Origin: an uncultured Bacteroidia bacterium
GTDB taxonomy: Bacteria > Bacteroidota > Bacteroidia > Bacteroidales > UBA932
Length of the DNA stretch: 64,000 bases
Direction: 5' to 3'
Assembly (NCBI GenBank): GCA_902781705.1
Contig: CACZKE010000016.1
Location: forward strand, 38,944-102,943
Within the stretch, counting starts at the first letter, position 1. Each line of letters opens with the position of its first letter. The notes under the pieces are model-generated. The model was not told where the DNA came from. It was given only the letters and a program-made list of their open reading frames with translations, and ran no database searches. Positions 51,121 through 59,880 of the stretch are shown here, piece after piece. Made by a program: the position numbers and the translations under genes.

Positions 51121-52210
51121 ACCGTTCAGGAGGGCAGATGGCCGCCTGGCACACGCGGACGGCTTCTTCGTCGGGACGGCAGCGGAGGCGGAAGCAGGGA
51201 ACGTTCATGGCGACACGTTCGATGGTGGGGACCAGGAGGTCCATGATCCCGTGGTTCCAGCGGATGGTGGAGACGGCGGCGATGACGCTGGCATAGGCCT
51301 GGAGGGGTTCCAGACGCTGAATGCGGTTCTCCGGATACTGTTCCAGGCGGACCAGCGCACCCACCGGGGCGACGACATTGCGGTAGCAAAGCGTCTTGCC
51401 GCTCCAGGGCGAGCCATACACGCGAAAATCGCCATCTTCGTAACGGATGATGGGATTGTCGTCATTCATGAGGTCCGAACCCGGTACATATTCGTGCCAC
51501 AGCCGGCTGTGCGTACTCTTTCCCGTACCGCTCACGCCGAAGAACAGGTTGCCGCGCCCCTTGTACCGCGTCACGGAAGCATGCAGCAGCAGCGTTCCCA
51601 GCCCGGCCGTCGCAAAGGTGTATTGGATCATCAGGGAGGTATTGACCTGGAAGAGGGTCGTACGGCCGCCCACTCCGGGGCTGGGATAATAATGCGCCGT
51701 CTTATATCCTTCGTCCATTACGAAATATCCCGCCCTTCGGTCCTGGGCAAACATGTATTCGTAGATGGTCCGCCCCTCATGCAGGTAGCCATAGTAGAAC
51801 GGCGGAACCTCCTCGATGGCCGTCACTACAGACCATTCCGGCCGCGAGGCTTCAAACCCGTCGGGGATGCCGGCATGGACGGTCAGGGTAAAGAGCGGGT
51901 CACCGCCAGCGACCTCGAAAGGGGCATACTGCAGGAAATCCAGCGCATGCCGGTAGTTGTCCCGCTGCTCCGCATCCATCGTATCCCAGACCGCGCGGGT
52001 CATCTCTTCCTTGCCCATCAGGCCTTCGTTCACGGCCAGTTGCTCCACCCGGTCCGCAGGGACCGTCTCAACGCCGATATCCTCCCCGTTCCGGAGCCGG
52101 GAGACGAGCGCCACCTGCCTTTCATTCAAGGCCTTGAAGGTCCATGGCTCCTCCAACCGCACTTCTACGGTGTGGCCGCCGAGACGGTATCGCTTGCATT
52201 CCACATTCAT
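51119..52210 (-). CDS. HPr kinase/PEP carboxykinase-like P-loop protein
   Basis: A 363-residue protein whose C-terminal half resembles HprK/PEPCK-type kinases: P-loop GVSGTGKST at 225-233, then SDLMNDDNPIIRYEDGDFRVYGSPWSGKT, comparable to the second HprK motif. The N-terminal half (~1-180) has no recognised fold. Such proteins occur in Bacteroidota without a PTS; some sit in peptide-modification clusters, but no precursor, PqqD or maturase gene lies nearby. ATG 52210 is preferred because a CATCTTTG box sits 6 bases upstream. Confidence 0.7.
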   Translation of the reverse strand: MNVECKRYRLGGHTVEVRLEEPWTFKALNERQVALVSRLRNGEDIGVETVPADRVEQLAVNEGLMGKEEMTRAVWDTMDAEQRDNYRHALDFLQYAPFEVAGGDPLFTLTVHAGIPDGFEASRPEWSVVTAIEEVPPFYYGYLHEGRTIYEYMFAQDRRAGYFVMDEGYKTAHYYPSPGVGGRTTLFQVNTSLMIQYTFATAGLGTLLLHASVTRYKGRGNLFFGVSGTGKSTHSRLWHEYVPGSDLMNDDNPIIRYEDGDFRVYGSPWSGKTLCYRNVVAPVGALVRLEQYPENRIQRLEPLQAYASVIAAVSTIRWNHGIMDLLVPTIERVAMNVPCFRLRCRPDEEAVRVCQAAICPPER

Positions 52211-52216
52211 AACGTA

Positions 52217-52224
52217 CAAAGATG
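52217..52224 (-). promoter_or_regulatory. -7-like box for the HprK-like gene
   Basis: The minus strand reads CATCTTTG, one mismatch from TAnnTTTG at its first base, six bases before the ATG at 52210. Confidence 0.45.
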
Positions 52225-52258
52225 CGCAAATTCTTTGGATTATCCAATCCAGAAATGT

Positions 52259-52266
52259 TATCTTTG
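52259..52266 (+). promoter_or_regulatory. -7 promoter box for the fucosidase gene
   Basis: TATCTTTG ends five bases before the ATG at 52272, predicting a leaderless transcript. It diverges from the HprK-like promoter across about 35 bp. Confidence 0.65.
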
Positions 52267-52271
52267 CATCT

Positions 52272-53615
52272 ATGAGAAAGTGGATTATCGCATCATGCCT
52301 GGCGCTCGCGGCAGCCCTGCCGCTCGCTGCGCAGCGCACCGGGGAAACCCCGGAGCAGAAAGCCCAAAGGATGGAATGGTTCGACAAGGCCAAACTGGGC
52401 ATCTTCATCCACTGGGGCATCTACGCCGTGGACGGCGTGTCCGAGAGCTGGTCTTTCTACAACAATTACCTGCCTTACAGCGAGTACATGGCGCAGAAGG
52501 ACGGCTTTACGGCGGCGAAATACAATCCGGCCGAATGGGCCCGGCTCATCAAGGAAAGCGGTGCGCAGTACACCGTCATCACCTCCAAACACCATGACGG
52601 CGTGGCCCTTTGGGACACCAAAGCCAGCGACCTGTCCGTCCCGAAGCAGACCGCCGCGAAAAAGGACGTCCTCACGCCCTTCGTGAAGGAAATCCGCAAG
52701 CAGGGCCTCAAGTTGGGTCTCTACTATTCCCTCCTGGACTGGTCCCATCCCGATTATCCCAACTTCACCAAGACCGAAACCCGCTACAGCATCGCCGACG
52801 ACCCCGCCCGCTGGCAGCGTTTCGTCGATTTCGACTTCGCGCAACTCAAGGAACTCTCGAAGGCCTACAAGCCGGACCTCTTCTGGTTCGACGGCGACTG
52901 GGAGCAGAGCGCCGAGACCTGGCACGCGCCCGGGATCATCGGCCTGCTCACTTCCTATAACAAGAATGTCATCGTGAACTCCCGCATCCAGGGCTACGGC
53001 GACTACGGCACCCCGGAACAGGGCGTCCCGACCATCCGGCCGGAAGACCGGTACTGGGAACTGTGCTACACCATCAACGACTCTTGGGGCTTCCAGCACA
53101 CGGACGTGAATTTCAAGACCCCGCAGATGGTCCTCAAGACCTTCGTGGACTGCCTGTCCATGGGCGGGAACCTCCTGCTGGACATCGGTCCCCGCGAGGA
53201 CGGGACCATCCCGGAGGAGGAAGTAGCCGTCCTGAAGGAGTTGGGCCGATGGACCCGCAAGCACAAGGAGGCCGTCTATAACACCCGCGCCGGCATCCCC
53301 GCCGGCCATGTCCATGGCTGGACCACCCTGAACGAGGCCGGAGACATCCTGTATATCTACCTGCCTTACAAGCCCATAGGTTCCGTCGAGGTCAAGGGCA
53401 TCGTGAACCGGGTGAACCGCGTCTGGGTCGTGGGAAGCGGCCAGATGCTCAACTACAAGGTCTATAACAAGGTCTATTGGAACGAGATCCCGGGCCTGCT
53501 GGAGATCGACGTACCCGAACAGGCGCTCGATCCCGGCATCACGGTCCTCGCCGTCCTGCTGGACGGGCCCGCCAAGGTGTACCGCGGCGCCGGACAAGTC
53601 ATCACCGCCAATTAA
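52272..53615 (+). CDS. Alpha-L-fucosidase, GH29 family
   Basis: An exported glycoside hydrolase of 447 residues with a signal peptide (~1-21, ending LAAQ). GH29 landmarks are WFDKAKLGIFIHWGIYAV, VITSKHHDGVALWDT, KLGLYYSLLDW and the nucleophile aspartate in LFWFDGDWEQ. It releases L-fucose from glycans. It lacks a long C-terminal binding module. ATG 52272 is fixed by the signal peptide and promoter box. The PNGase F-like gene starts 7 bases after its stop, so the two are one operon for glycoprotein glycans. Confidence 0.92.
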   Translation: MRKWIIASCLALAAALPLAAQRTGETPEQKAQRMEWFDKAKLGIFIHWGIYAVDGVSESWSFYNNYLPYSEYMAQKDGFTAAKYNPAEWARLIKESGAQYTVITSKHHDGVALWDTKASDLSVPKQTAAKKDVLTPFVKEIRKQGLKLGLYYSLLDWSHPDYPNFTKTETRYSIADDPARWQRFVDFDFAQLKELSKAYKPDLFWFDGDWEQSAETWHAPGIIGLLTSYNKNVIVNSRIQGYGDYGTPEQGVPTIRPEDRYWELCYTINDSWGFQHTDVNFKTPQMVLKTFVDCLSMGGNLLLDIGPREDGTIPEEEVAVLKELGRWTRKHKEAVYNTRAGIPAGHVHGWTTLNEAGDILYIYLPYKPIGSVEVKGIVNRVNRVWVVGSGQMLNYKVYNKVYWNEIPGLLEIDVPEQALDPGITVLAVLLDGPAKVYRGAGQVITAN

Positions 53616-53622
53616 CATCGAC

Positions 53623-54873
53623 ATGCGCAAATACTTCACCCTCATTCTGTTGGCTGCGATTGCCGCTACCGCCTGCACCCGGACCTACCGCTCCATCGGG
53701 GACACGCACATCACCGTGTTCGACCGGGCCCATGTCCAGTTCCTGCCGGACTCCCTCGGCGGCTATACCGACGCCGATGCGGAAGGCATCGTCCACCTCA
53801 CCAACGGGCGGATCATCCTCAAGAAAGTCTCCATCCCCGACTACAAGCGCAAGATATCCGCGAAACTTACCGTCCGCGTAGAATCCGACGGCGACCGCTG
53901 GGACAAGTCCGGATCGGTCTTCGTAATCCCGGCGAACGGCCCCAAGGTCAACCTCCTGTCCATCGCGAAGGGCGAGGCGACATTCCCGGAAGTGGATTCC
54001 ACCCGGTATGAGAAACTCATCGGCACGGTCCCCGGACCGGATTTCGAGCCCACGGTGGAACTCATGCGCTTCATGACCCCGTTCGGCGTGGGCTACTACA
54101 GCCGCCGCGACACCTCCACCTACCGTTCCCGGAAGCCCGTCTATATCGACGAATGGGCCCCGGAGGCGGTCTGGGAGGCCGATATCACCGACCTCTATCC
54201 CCTCCTGAAGGGCGAGGCCTGGGTGGGCGTCTTCATCGACACCTGGACAAAGGAAGGCTATGTGGCGAGCGTGGATATCGACATCGACGAGACCGACTGC
54301 AAGTATGAGCCGGTGCCCAAAGGGCACGTCACTCCGCTCGTGAACACGGTCTATTACATGGGCCAGGGATATCCCGACATTTTCGCCCGGCAGGACCTGA
54401 CGGTGGATTTCGAGTTGCCGAAGTTCGCGTCGAAAGCCGCTCTGCGTTACATTGTTACGGGCCATGGCGGGCACTCCGAGGGCGACGAGTTCACCAAGCA
54501 GGAGAACATCCTGTCCATGGACGGAGAGACGGTCCTCGACTTCACCCCCTGGCGGACCGACTGTTCCGCCTTCCGCCGTTTCAACCCCTCCTCCGGCATC
54601 TGGTATCTCCGCAACGGCCAGCCCGTCGTCACCCGGCGGAACGGCCCCCGCACCCCGCTGAGTCCCGACGATGTCATCCGCGAGATCGCGTCCTCCGACC
54701 TTTCCCGTTCCGGGTGGTGTCCCGGCTCGCAGGCGGAGCCACATGACGTCCCGCTCGGCGAGCTCGCCGCAGGGATGCACCGCTTCACCATCTCGATCCC
54801 CGGGGCGCAGCCCATCGACGGGGACAAGATGAACCATTGGCTCGTATCCGCGTACCTGGTGTGGGAGGAATAA
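53623..54873 (+). CDS. PNGase F-like peptide-N-glycosidase lipoprotein
   Basis: A 416-residue lipoprotein (signal ending ATAC, Cys near 18). The middle and C-terminal parts resemble PNGase F: YIVTGHGGHSEGDEF, a tryptophan/arginine/cysteine segment WRTDCSAFRRFNPSSGIWYL, and SGWCPGSQAEPHDVPLG, the R/S-GWCPG signature of that jelly-roll pair. Enzymes of this type cleave N-glycans from asparagine. Catalytic acids cannot be mapped without alignment, so activity is inferred. Pairing with a GH29 fucosidase fits N-glycan foraging. Confidence 0.8.
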   Translation: MRKYFTLILLAAIAATACTRTYRSIGDTHITVFDRAHVQFLPDSLGGYTDADAEGIVHLTNGRIILKKVSIPDYKRKISAKLTVRVESDGDRWDKSGSVFVIPANGPKVNLLSIAKGEATFPEVDSTRYEKLIGTVPGPDFEPTVELMRFMTPFGVGYYSRRDTSTYRSRKPVYIDEWAPEAVWEADITDLYPLLKGEAWVGVFIDTWTKEGYVASVDIDIDETDCKYEPVPKGHVTPLVNTVYYMGQGYPDIFARQDLTVDFELPKFASKAALRYIVTGHGGHSEGDEFTKQENILSMDGETVLDFTPWRTDCSAFRRFNPSSGIWYLRNGQPVVTRRNGPRTPLSPDDVIREIASSDLSRSGWCPGSQAEPHDVPLGELAAGMHRFTISIPGAQPIDGDKMNHWLVSAYLVWEE

Positions 54874-54874
54874 A

Positions 54875-54907
54875 AAACGAGGTGATCCGAAAAGGATCGC
54901 CTCGTTT
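54875..54907. terminator. Bidirectional terminator after the PNGase F-like gene
   Basis: Arms AAACGAGGTGATCC (54875-54888) and GGATCGCCTCGTTT (54894-54907) pair with one G-U, flanked by A- and T-rich ends, between convergent genes. Confidence 0.8.
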
Positions 54908-54927
54908 GCATTTGGGACATTGGACAA

Positions 54928-56055
54928 TTAAAAACTCTTGAACGTATTCCAATTGGAGTTCTGTTCAGCCGATGAAGCAATAGAAGCTGGAAGGTTTATG
55001 AACAGGTCCAGACCAGTCCAGGCTTCAATCTGATCCACACTGACGGCATAATCGGCCCATTTCTTCGATTCTGCACTCGAATACTCGCGATGCTCGTACC
55101 AGAAACCAATGGCACAGGCCGATATAATGCTATTCCCGCTTCTCTTTACTTTCAACAGCACTTTCCAGTAATAATTAGGAACCGGGCACTTCTTGGTATC
55201 GTGCTTGGGCTGGATATAGGTAACGCTTTTATTCTCTCCAACTTTGCTGAAAACCGGTCCGGTCACCACATAGACAGTATCTGAATAAGCTGTTGTCACA
55301 TCGCGCACCGCAGTTTCCAGATTGTTCCAGATGGAGCCATTGAATGTATTCTGAATCTGAGGTGTGCTGTTCGTGGCCACGAAAGTATCGCCTTGCATAT
55401 TGGTGGCATTTCTGTCACCGCTCGGAATCTGATGTCCCCGCGCATAAATCGTGGACCCTACATTCACACCATAACTGCCATCCCATACATTGATCTGCTC
55501 ACTTAACGAGAAATGATCATCGGACTTCCAATTTCCGGATCTTGAACCTCCATAATGGGACGGATGGAGCGGATATGCCACCCACATAGAAGTATACATT
55601 GACTTGTCATACAAGTAAGTATAATTCCTTTTCCCGCTTGATTTCCATGTATTGACCGCCTGCGTGGAGCCCGGTTCACCACCAGGCAACTCCAACCAAA
55701 GCGGCCTGTTGCCAGGCTGTTCAGGAGATGTGGAAGAAGTCGTAAATGAACGGATAGCACCATAATAATACTTGGTATTTCCGATGATCACATACGCCCG
55801 ATAATAGTATACCGTACTGTTTTCGAGGGATGTCAATGTACCCGAAAATGAAGCAGATGTACCCGTTCCCATTCCCGAATACAACTCCTTGTCCAAATTG
55901 CTGGAAGACGTTCCATACTCAAAACCGACCTCCGTCGGAGTTGAGGGCGCTCCGCTGTACGAAGCGGACAGGGTCGCCCCTGTCGCGCTTACGTTACTCG
56001 CGGAACCTGTCAGGACTGTGGGCTCTTCACCCCCGGCGCCGCCGCCGGATGTCCC
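54928..56055 (-). pseudogene. DNA/RNA non-specific endonuclease part, in frame with the upstream lipoprotein but cut off by TGA
   Basis: The open frame runs from the codon after TGA 56058-56056 down to 54928. It begins with a glycine-rich linker (GTSGGGAGGEEP), then a fibronectin-III-like domain (TVLTGSASNVSATGATLSASYSG ... SFTTSS), then a NUC1-type endonuclease domain with catalytic motif ARGHQIPSGDR and the NMQGDTF segment. No ATG start, ribosome site or signal peptide precedes it; the earliest usable start is TTG 55896, inside the fibronectin domain. This frame and the preceding 916-codon gene are identical in phase, so the two look like one protein split by a nonsense codon. Readthrough or an assembly error are alternatives. 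Confidence 0.75.
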
Positions 56056-58806
56056 TCATTTGAATACGACCGTGATTTTCGTGGTCTTACCAGTGGCACC
56101 GCCGACGGAAATCTTGAAAGCACCGTCCTCCTTGGTCGTTGTGAATTCACCCGCCGTAGATTCGATGTCGATGCTGACAATGGTTCCGAGATTGGTCACG
56201 CTCTCGATGTAGCCGTTATTCTTCTGCCACTGCATAACGCTGGCCTGTTTCATCACCTGGTTGGATTTCCAGGTAATGGTTTTCGTCTGGCCGTTGGAAG
56301 CAGTAGCAGTAGAGGTATGCTCACCGTTATTGGCCGTATAGGAATCAGAATTGAAGTCAGCAACCGTAATGGTAAAGGAATACTCTCCCTCACCGAGCTG
56401 CTGAGCCTCCGCAACCGTGATATCGTAAGTCGTTGTCTTGGTGACTTCGTTCTCGGTATAAGAGACCGTTACCGTCTTGGTTCCCGCAGTGGTCATGTCG
56501 GGCGTGGAGAAGGTAGCGGCAGTGGTGACGTCTTTCGTCGAATTATCGCTATAAGTAGCAGTCACGACTGCGGTATCATGGCTAAACTCGTCACCGACAT
56601 TAAACTCCTTCTTCTGGCCGGAAACCGAAATAGAGGAAAGGGAAGCAGCAGGTGCGGGCGTGTCGTCACAGGTGACAATGACCTTCTGGAGTCTCCAGTG
56701 CCCCTTGCCGTCGGCACGAGTAAGAACAACGGAGGCAGCAGCACCTGTCCACTCACTATTGGCACCATAGGTAAAAGCACCGGAGTTGACGGTCCAATCA
56801 TCAGCAATCGGATAGGTATTGAACGTAATTTGGTTGCTTCCGCTGCCGCTTGTCCCGGTAGTCTCCTGGAAGACATAAGCAATCTTGGTAATGGTATTCT
56901 GGGAAGAAATGGTAATAGTGCCATTCGCATAGATACGGATTCCGCTGCCGGTGTTATAATATTTACCATTATTACCACCGCCACCGAATTGGACGCTGAC
57001 TCCATTCTTTGTGAAAGGATTTTCCGTGTAAGCTGTTTCGTTCACTAAGCCCATCTCTCCAAAAACGAATACGGCATCGTTCTCGTCAACGGCATCAGCC
57101 TTGGCCTGGGTGATGTTCACCTCGAATTCATCGTTGACGCCGGTGGCCTCGGTGCGAACGAAGACGGTGTATTCCTTCGTGTTTTCAGTGTCCGTATTGG
57201 CCGGGAAAGAAACAGTGATGACACCGCTACCAGAGCCAGAGGTTTTATCCACGGAAGCGCCTTCGGAGGGCTCAACTGTCCAGTCAACATTGCCGGCCAC
57301 ACTGATTTCGGCGGTAGTGGCAGTAGCAGCCACATCAATCTGTAGGGGGGTTACATCGAAGACATTAACAACAGCCTCCTCGACAGAGGTAGACATCATA
57401 TTGACATACTCGGTGGAGGAGCCGGTAATACCCGTGAAGAAACCAGTCGCCGTAATAGGTTTATTGTCAAGGGCCTTCAGCGCATCGATATCCAGCGGAT
57501 ACTGGATGGAGCCCTTCCGGGTGGAACCGGCCACATTGACATTGAAATACTTGTCATCGGAGACGGCGAGCGTACCGGTGTACTGGATGAGTTCGACCTT
57601 GTCGGAGACATACTCGTCCAGATTGGCGATGACCTTGGGGGCAGGAAGGACAACCTCGTTGCCGGAAGAAACGACTGTCACCTCAGGGCTGGCGATCTGC
57701 TTGAGGCCGGCATACTCGCCCACCTTGCCGGAAACGGTCACGATTTCGCCGATCTCACCGGTCACGCCGTTATTGTTGAAAGCCAGGAGGTAAGAGCCAT
57801 TCTCGGCCAGCATGATACCGCGTGCGTACTTGGCGACGACGAGGACCTCGTTGGTCTGGACATCGGCCCCATTGTCCATGGCGGCGATTTCGGCCAGCGT
57901 GGAGCTCTGCGTCTCGGAGCCGCCGGTATAGGTGACATTGAGCTGTTTGATGACACCGCTCTTGAACTCGACGGCGGTGGGAAGGGTAACTTCCTTCTCG
58001 AAGACGAGCTCACCGGAGTGGACCTTCACGACGAGCTTGTCCTGGCCCTTGGCCGTGAAGGGCTTGATGGCCAGATAGAACTTGGCGGAAGCGCCGGCAG
58101 CGATGGTCTCGTCACCGGAGACGGTCAGCGAAGCGGTATTGGACACGTAGTTGTTTCCGCTCCCCTTGAAGGCAAGCGTCTCCTGGGAGAAGTCAATGTA
58201 ATACGTGCCGACGATATCCTGGCTGGCCGTGAAGGAAACCTCATCCACCTTAAGGGCGGTGCTCGTCGCGTTAGTCAGGTTGATGGCAACCACCGAGGCG
58301 ACATGCTTCATGGAGACGACAGGCGTCTCGTCACGGGCGACGTTCTTCGCAACGCCGTAAACCGGAAGGTTCTCTCCGGAGAGATGGGCCATGCTGTTCA
58401 GGCCGGCCTGGGCCTGCTTTTCGTTGGACTTGGAGCCGACGGGAATATAGCCGGAACCTGTGTTCGCCGGGGTCTTGATGTAGCTGCTATACGGATAAAG
58501 CAGATACCAGTCATACGCATCGGCAGTCAGTTCGGCGGTACCTTTGGCGTGGTTGTTCGCGGCATCATCGACCTCGAACTTGGTATTCGCGGAATACTCC
58601 GCGGAACCGGCGGGAGCCACGAACACGTTCAGTGCATCGCCGTTCTCCCACTTGGTGCTCATCCCGTCATTGACGGTACGGGTGGCGACATCGCTCAGGA
58701 CAATCTCGACGGGGCGGCCGTCGAGGCCTTTCACATCGGTTTCCTTGTTACAGCCCACAAGGGAAAGGGCGGCGGCCAAACCCGCGAAGAATAAGGACTT
58801 TTTCAT
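56056..58806 (-). CDS. Multidomain surface lipoprotein (fimbrillin-like, BACON-like and Ig-like modules)
   Basis: A 916-residue lipoprotein with lipobox LVGC (Cys 19). Residues ~25-300 resemble fimbrillin-like surface proteins (ATRTVNDG, GDALNVFV, YDWYLLYPYS). An OB-type segment follows (~300-470: VLVVAKYARGIMLAENGSYLLAFNN), then a BACON-like domain (~480-570: DVAATATTAEISVAGNVDWTVEP), a jelly-roll-like region (~575-700) and a bacterial Ig-like repeat (~720-800). The last domain (~805-916) ends GKTTKITVVFK before TGA. It is probably the N-terminal, surface-anchored portion of an endonuclease protein (see the downstream frame). A 44-residue peptide gene precedes it. Confidence 0.8.
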   Translation of the reverse strand: MKKSLFFAGLAAALSLVGCNKETDVKGLDGRPVEIVLSDVATRTVNDGMSTKWENGDALNVFVAPAGSAEYSANTKFEVDDAANNHAKGTAELTADAYDWYLLYPYSSYIKTPANTGSGYIPVGSKSNEKQAQAGLNSMAHLSGENLPVYGVAKNVARDETPVVSMKHVASVVAINLTNATSTALKVDEVSFTASQDIVGTYYIDFSQETLAFKGSGNNYVSNTASLTVSGDETIAAGASAKFYLAIKPFTAKGQDKLVVKVHSGELVFEKEVTLPTAVEFKSGVIKQLNVTYTGGSETQSSTLAEIAAMDNGADVQTNEVLVVAKYARGIMLAENGSYLLAFNNNGVTGEIGEIVTVSGKVGEYAGLKQIASPEVTVVSSGNEVVLPAPKVIANLDEYVSDKVELIQYTGTLAVSDDKYFNVNVAGSTRKGSIQYPLDIDALKALDNKPITATGFFTGITGSSTEYVNMMSTSVEEAVVNVFDVTPLQIDVAATATTAEISVAGNVDWTVEPSEGASVDKTSGSGSGVITVSFPANTDTENTKEYTVFVRTEATGVNDEFEVNITQAKADAVDENDAVFVFGEMGLVNETAYTENPFTKNGVSVQFGGGGNNGKYYNTGSGIRIYANGTITISSQNTITKIAYVFQETTGTSGSGSNQITFNTYPIADDWTVNSGAFTYGANSEWTGAAASVVLTRADGKGHWRLQKVIVTCDDTPAPAASLSSISVSGQKKEFNVGDEFSHDTAVVTATYSDNSTKDVTTAATFSTPDMTTAGTKTVTVSYTENEVTKTTTYDITVAEAQQLGEGEYSFTITVADFNSDSYTANNGEHTSTATASNGQTKTITWKSNQVMKQASVMQWQKNNGYIESVTNLGTIVSIDIESTAGEFTTTKEDGAFKISVGGATGKTTKITVVFK

Positions 58807-58830
58807 TGCTCGATTCTTTAAGGGTTTGAC

Positions 58831-58965
58831 TTAGAAGTTGATGGGATCATCGTCCTCGCCCCAGTCCTGGATGGGACCGCCGGTGACGGACTGCAGGAAA
58901 CTGATGTCGAAGCGGACATCCATTTCACGGACGGCCGGAGCCGTGTAAAGCTGCTTTTTTTCCAT
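58831..58965 (-). CDS. 44-residue conserved-looking micropeptide upstream of the lipoprotein
   Basis: Complete small frame starting MEKKQLYTAPAVREMDV and ending in a glycine/acid-rich tail GGPIQDWGEDDDPINF. It starts 41 nt after the TAnnTTTG box (TAAATTTG at 59006-59013), and the lipoprotein ATG follows its stop by 24 bases. The opening MEKK.YxAP is typical of the short peptides that Bacteroidota place before surface lipoproteins. No signal peptide; function unknown. No other start in the region competes. Confidence 0.7.
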   Translation of the reverse strand: MEKKQLYTAPAVREMDVRFDISFLQSVTGGPIQDWGEDDDPINF

Positions 58966-59005
58966 AGTGTATGTAAATGTTTTTATTGGCCATTTTTCAC
59001 CGATG

Positions 59006-59013
59006 CAAATTTA
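59006..59013 (-). promoter_or_regulatory. -7 promoter box for the micropeptide-lipoprotein unit
   Basis: The minus strand reads TAAATTTG (TAnnTTTG), about 40 bases before the micropeptide ATG at 58965. Confidence 0.6.
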
Positions 59014-59066
59014 CACAGAATCCGCCAAATAGCCAAACGATAGAAAGCCGATTTTTCGGGGTCCCG

Positions 59067-59702
59067 CTAAAGCGGGCGGTATGTCCGCAGCGCCTTTTCC
59101 AGGACGGAGGTGATGCGGTAGCGGGCGCGGGATGCGCCGATGGGCTGGAGATAAGCCTTGAACGCCTCTTCCTCCAGGTGGCGGGAGAAGTGGTCGGCGA
59201 GCAGGCGCTCGAGTTCCGCGTGGAAGGCGGGGCCGTGGTCGGGGTGGTGAAGATGCGTGAGTTCGTGGAGCATCACGTAGTCCTGCAAGGGCACCGGAAC
59301 GCGCATGAGATTGAGGTTCAGGTTGATGTTTCCCTTCGTGGAACAGGAGCCCCAGTTGGAAATGTTATGCTTGATAGTGAGGCGGTTATAGCGGAAACAG
59401 TAGTGGTCGGCAAAGACCTTCAGGCGGGACGGAAGTTCGGCCTTGGCCGCCGCCCGCAGGGACTCGATGCTCTCCCCTTCCGGAAGGGTCGTATCCCGGG
59501 CCGACATCCGCTGCAGCGCCGCCTGGGCCCATTCCCGCCGGGACTCGAGGAAGGCGATTCCCACCACATAGGGGACGTACGGAGGCATGGACACGACCAC
59601 CCCTTTCACCGGATGGATCCGGATGGAAATACGTCGGGAGCGCGGGGCTTTCCGCAGGAGGACAGGCCCGAGCACCGCGTCGATATGGACCTTTTCCTTC
59701 AT
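59067..59702 (-). CDS. YgjP-like M48-type metallopeptidase
   Basis: A 211-residue protein of the YgjP/DUF45 (SprT-like) group. The zinc motif HELTHLHHPDHG lies at ~145-156, preceded by NWGSCSTKGNINLNLNLMRVP, the usual family block, and the N-terminal strand RSRRISIRIHPVKGVVVSMP. The function is poorly known. ATG 59702 is chosen because TATCTTTG ends seven bases upstream; the longer frame to 59801 crosses a repeat. Confidence 0.85.
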   Translation of the reverse strand: MKEKVHIDAVLGPVLLRKAPRSRRISIRIHPVKGVVVSMPPYVPYVVGIAFLESRREWAQAALQRMSARDTTLPEGESIESLRAAAKAELPSRLKVFADHYCFRYNRLTIKHNISNWGSCSTKGNINLNLNLMRVPVPLQDYVMLHELTHLHHPDHGPAFHAELERLLADHFSRHLEEEAFKAYLQPIGASRARYRITSVLEKALRTYRPL

Positions 59703-59709
59703 GGGAGGA

Positions 59710-59717
59710 CAAAGATA
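59710..59717 (-). promoter_or_regulatory. -7 promoter box for the YgjP-like gene
   Basis: The minus strand reads TATCTTTG, seven bases from the ATG at 59702, predicting a leaderless or near-leaderless mRNA. Confidence 0.65.
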
Positions 59718-59769
59718 CACCATTCCCGGGGTTTGGGCAAGTCGGGCGCCGGTGCCGGGTGCGTCCGAA

Positions 59770-59860
59770 CCGCGATTATCGGCACATATCAAGGTTGCCA
59801 TTGACCCATGGTGACTCCAAACCCCGATTCCGGTCCATAATCAAGGCGCGCATTCACCTA
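59770..59860. repeat. Two degenerate ~39-bp repeats next to the second RAYT-like gene
   Basis: Copies at 59770-59808 and 59822-59860 share the pattern CC-CGATT-CGG-CATA-ATCAAGG-GCATT-ACC. A third lies at 60815-60857 on the other side of the gene. Confidence 0.65.
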
Positions 59861-59880
59861 GGGCCAAGGTCCCCCCCGGT

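Noticed and set aside
56056-56058. TGA read as an amino acid (recoded genetic code or selenocysteine)
   Set aside because: Other genes here, such as era and the TlpA-like gene, end at TGA, and no selenocysteine machinery or obvious insertion hairpin is seen; a nonsense mutation is simpler.
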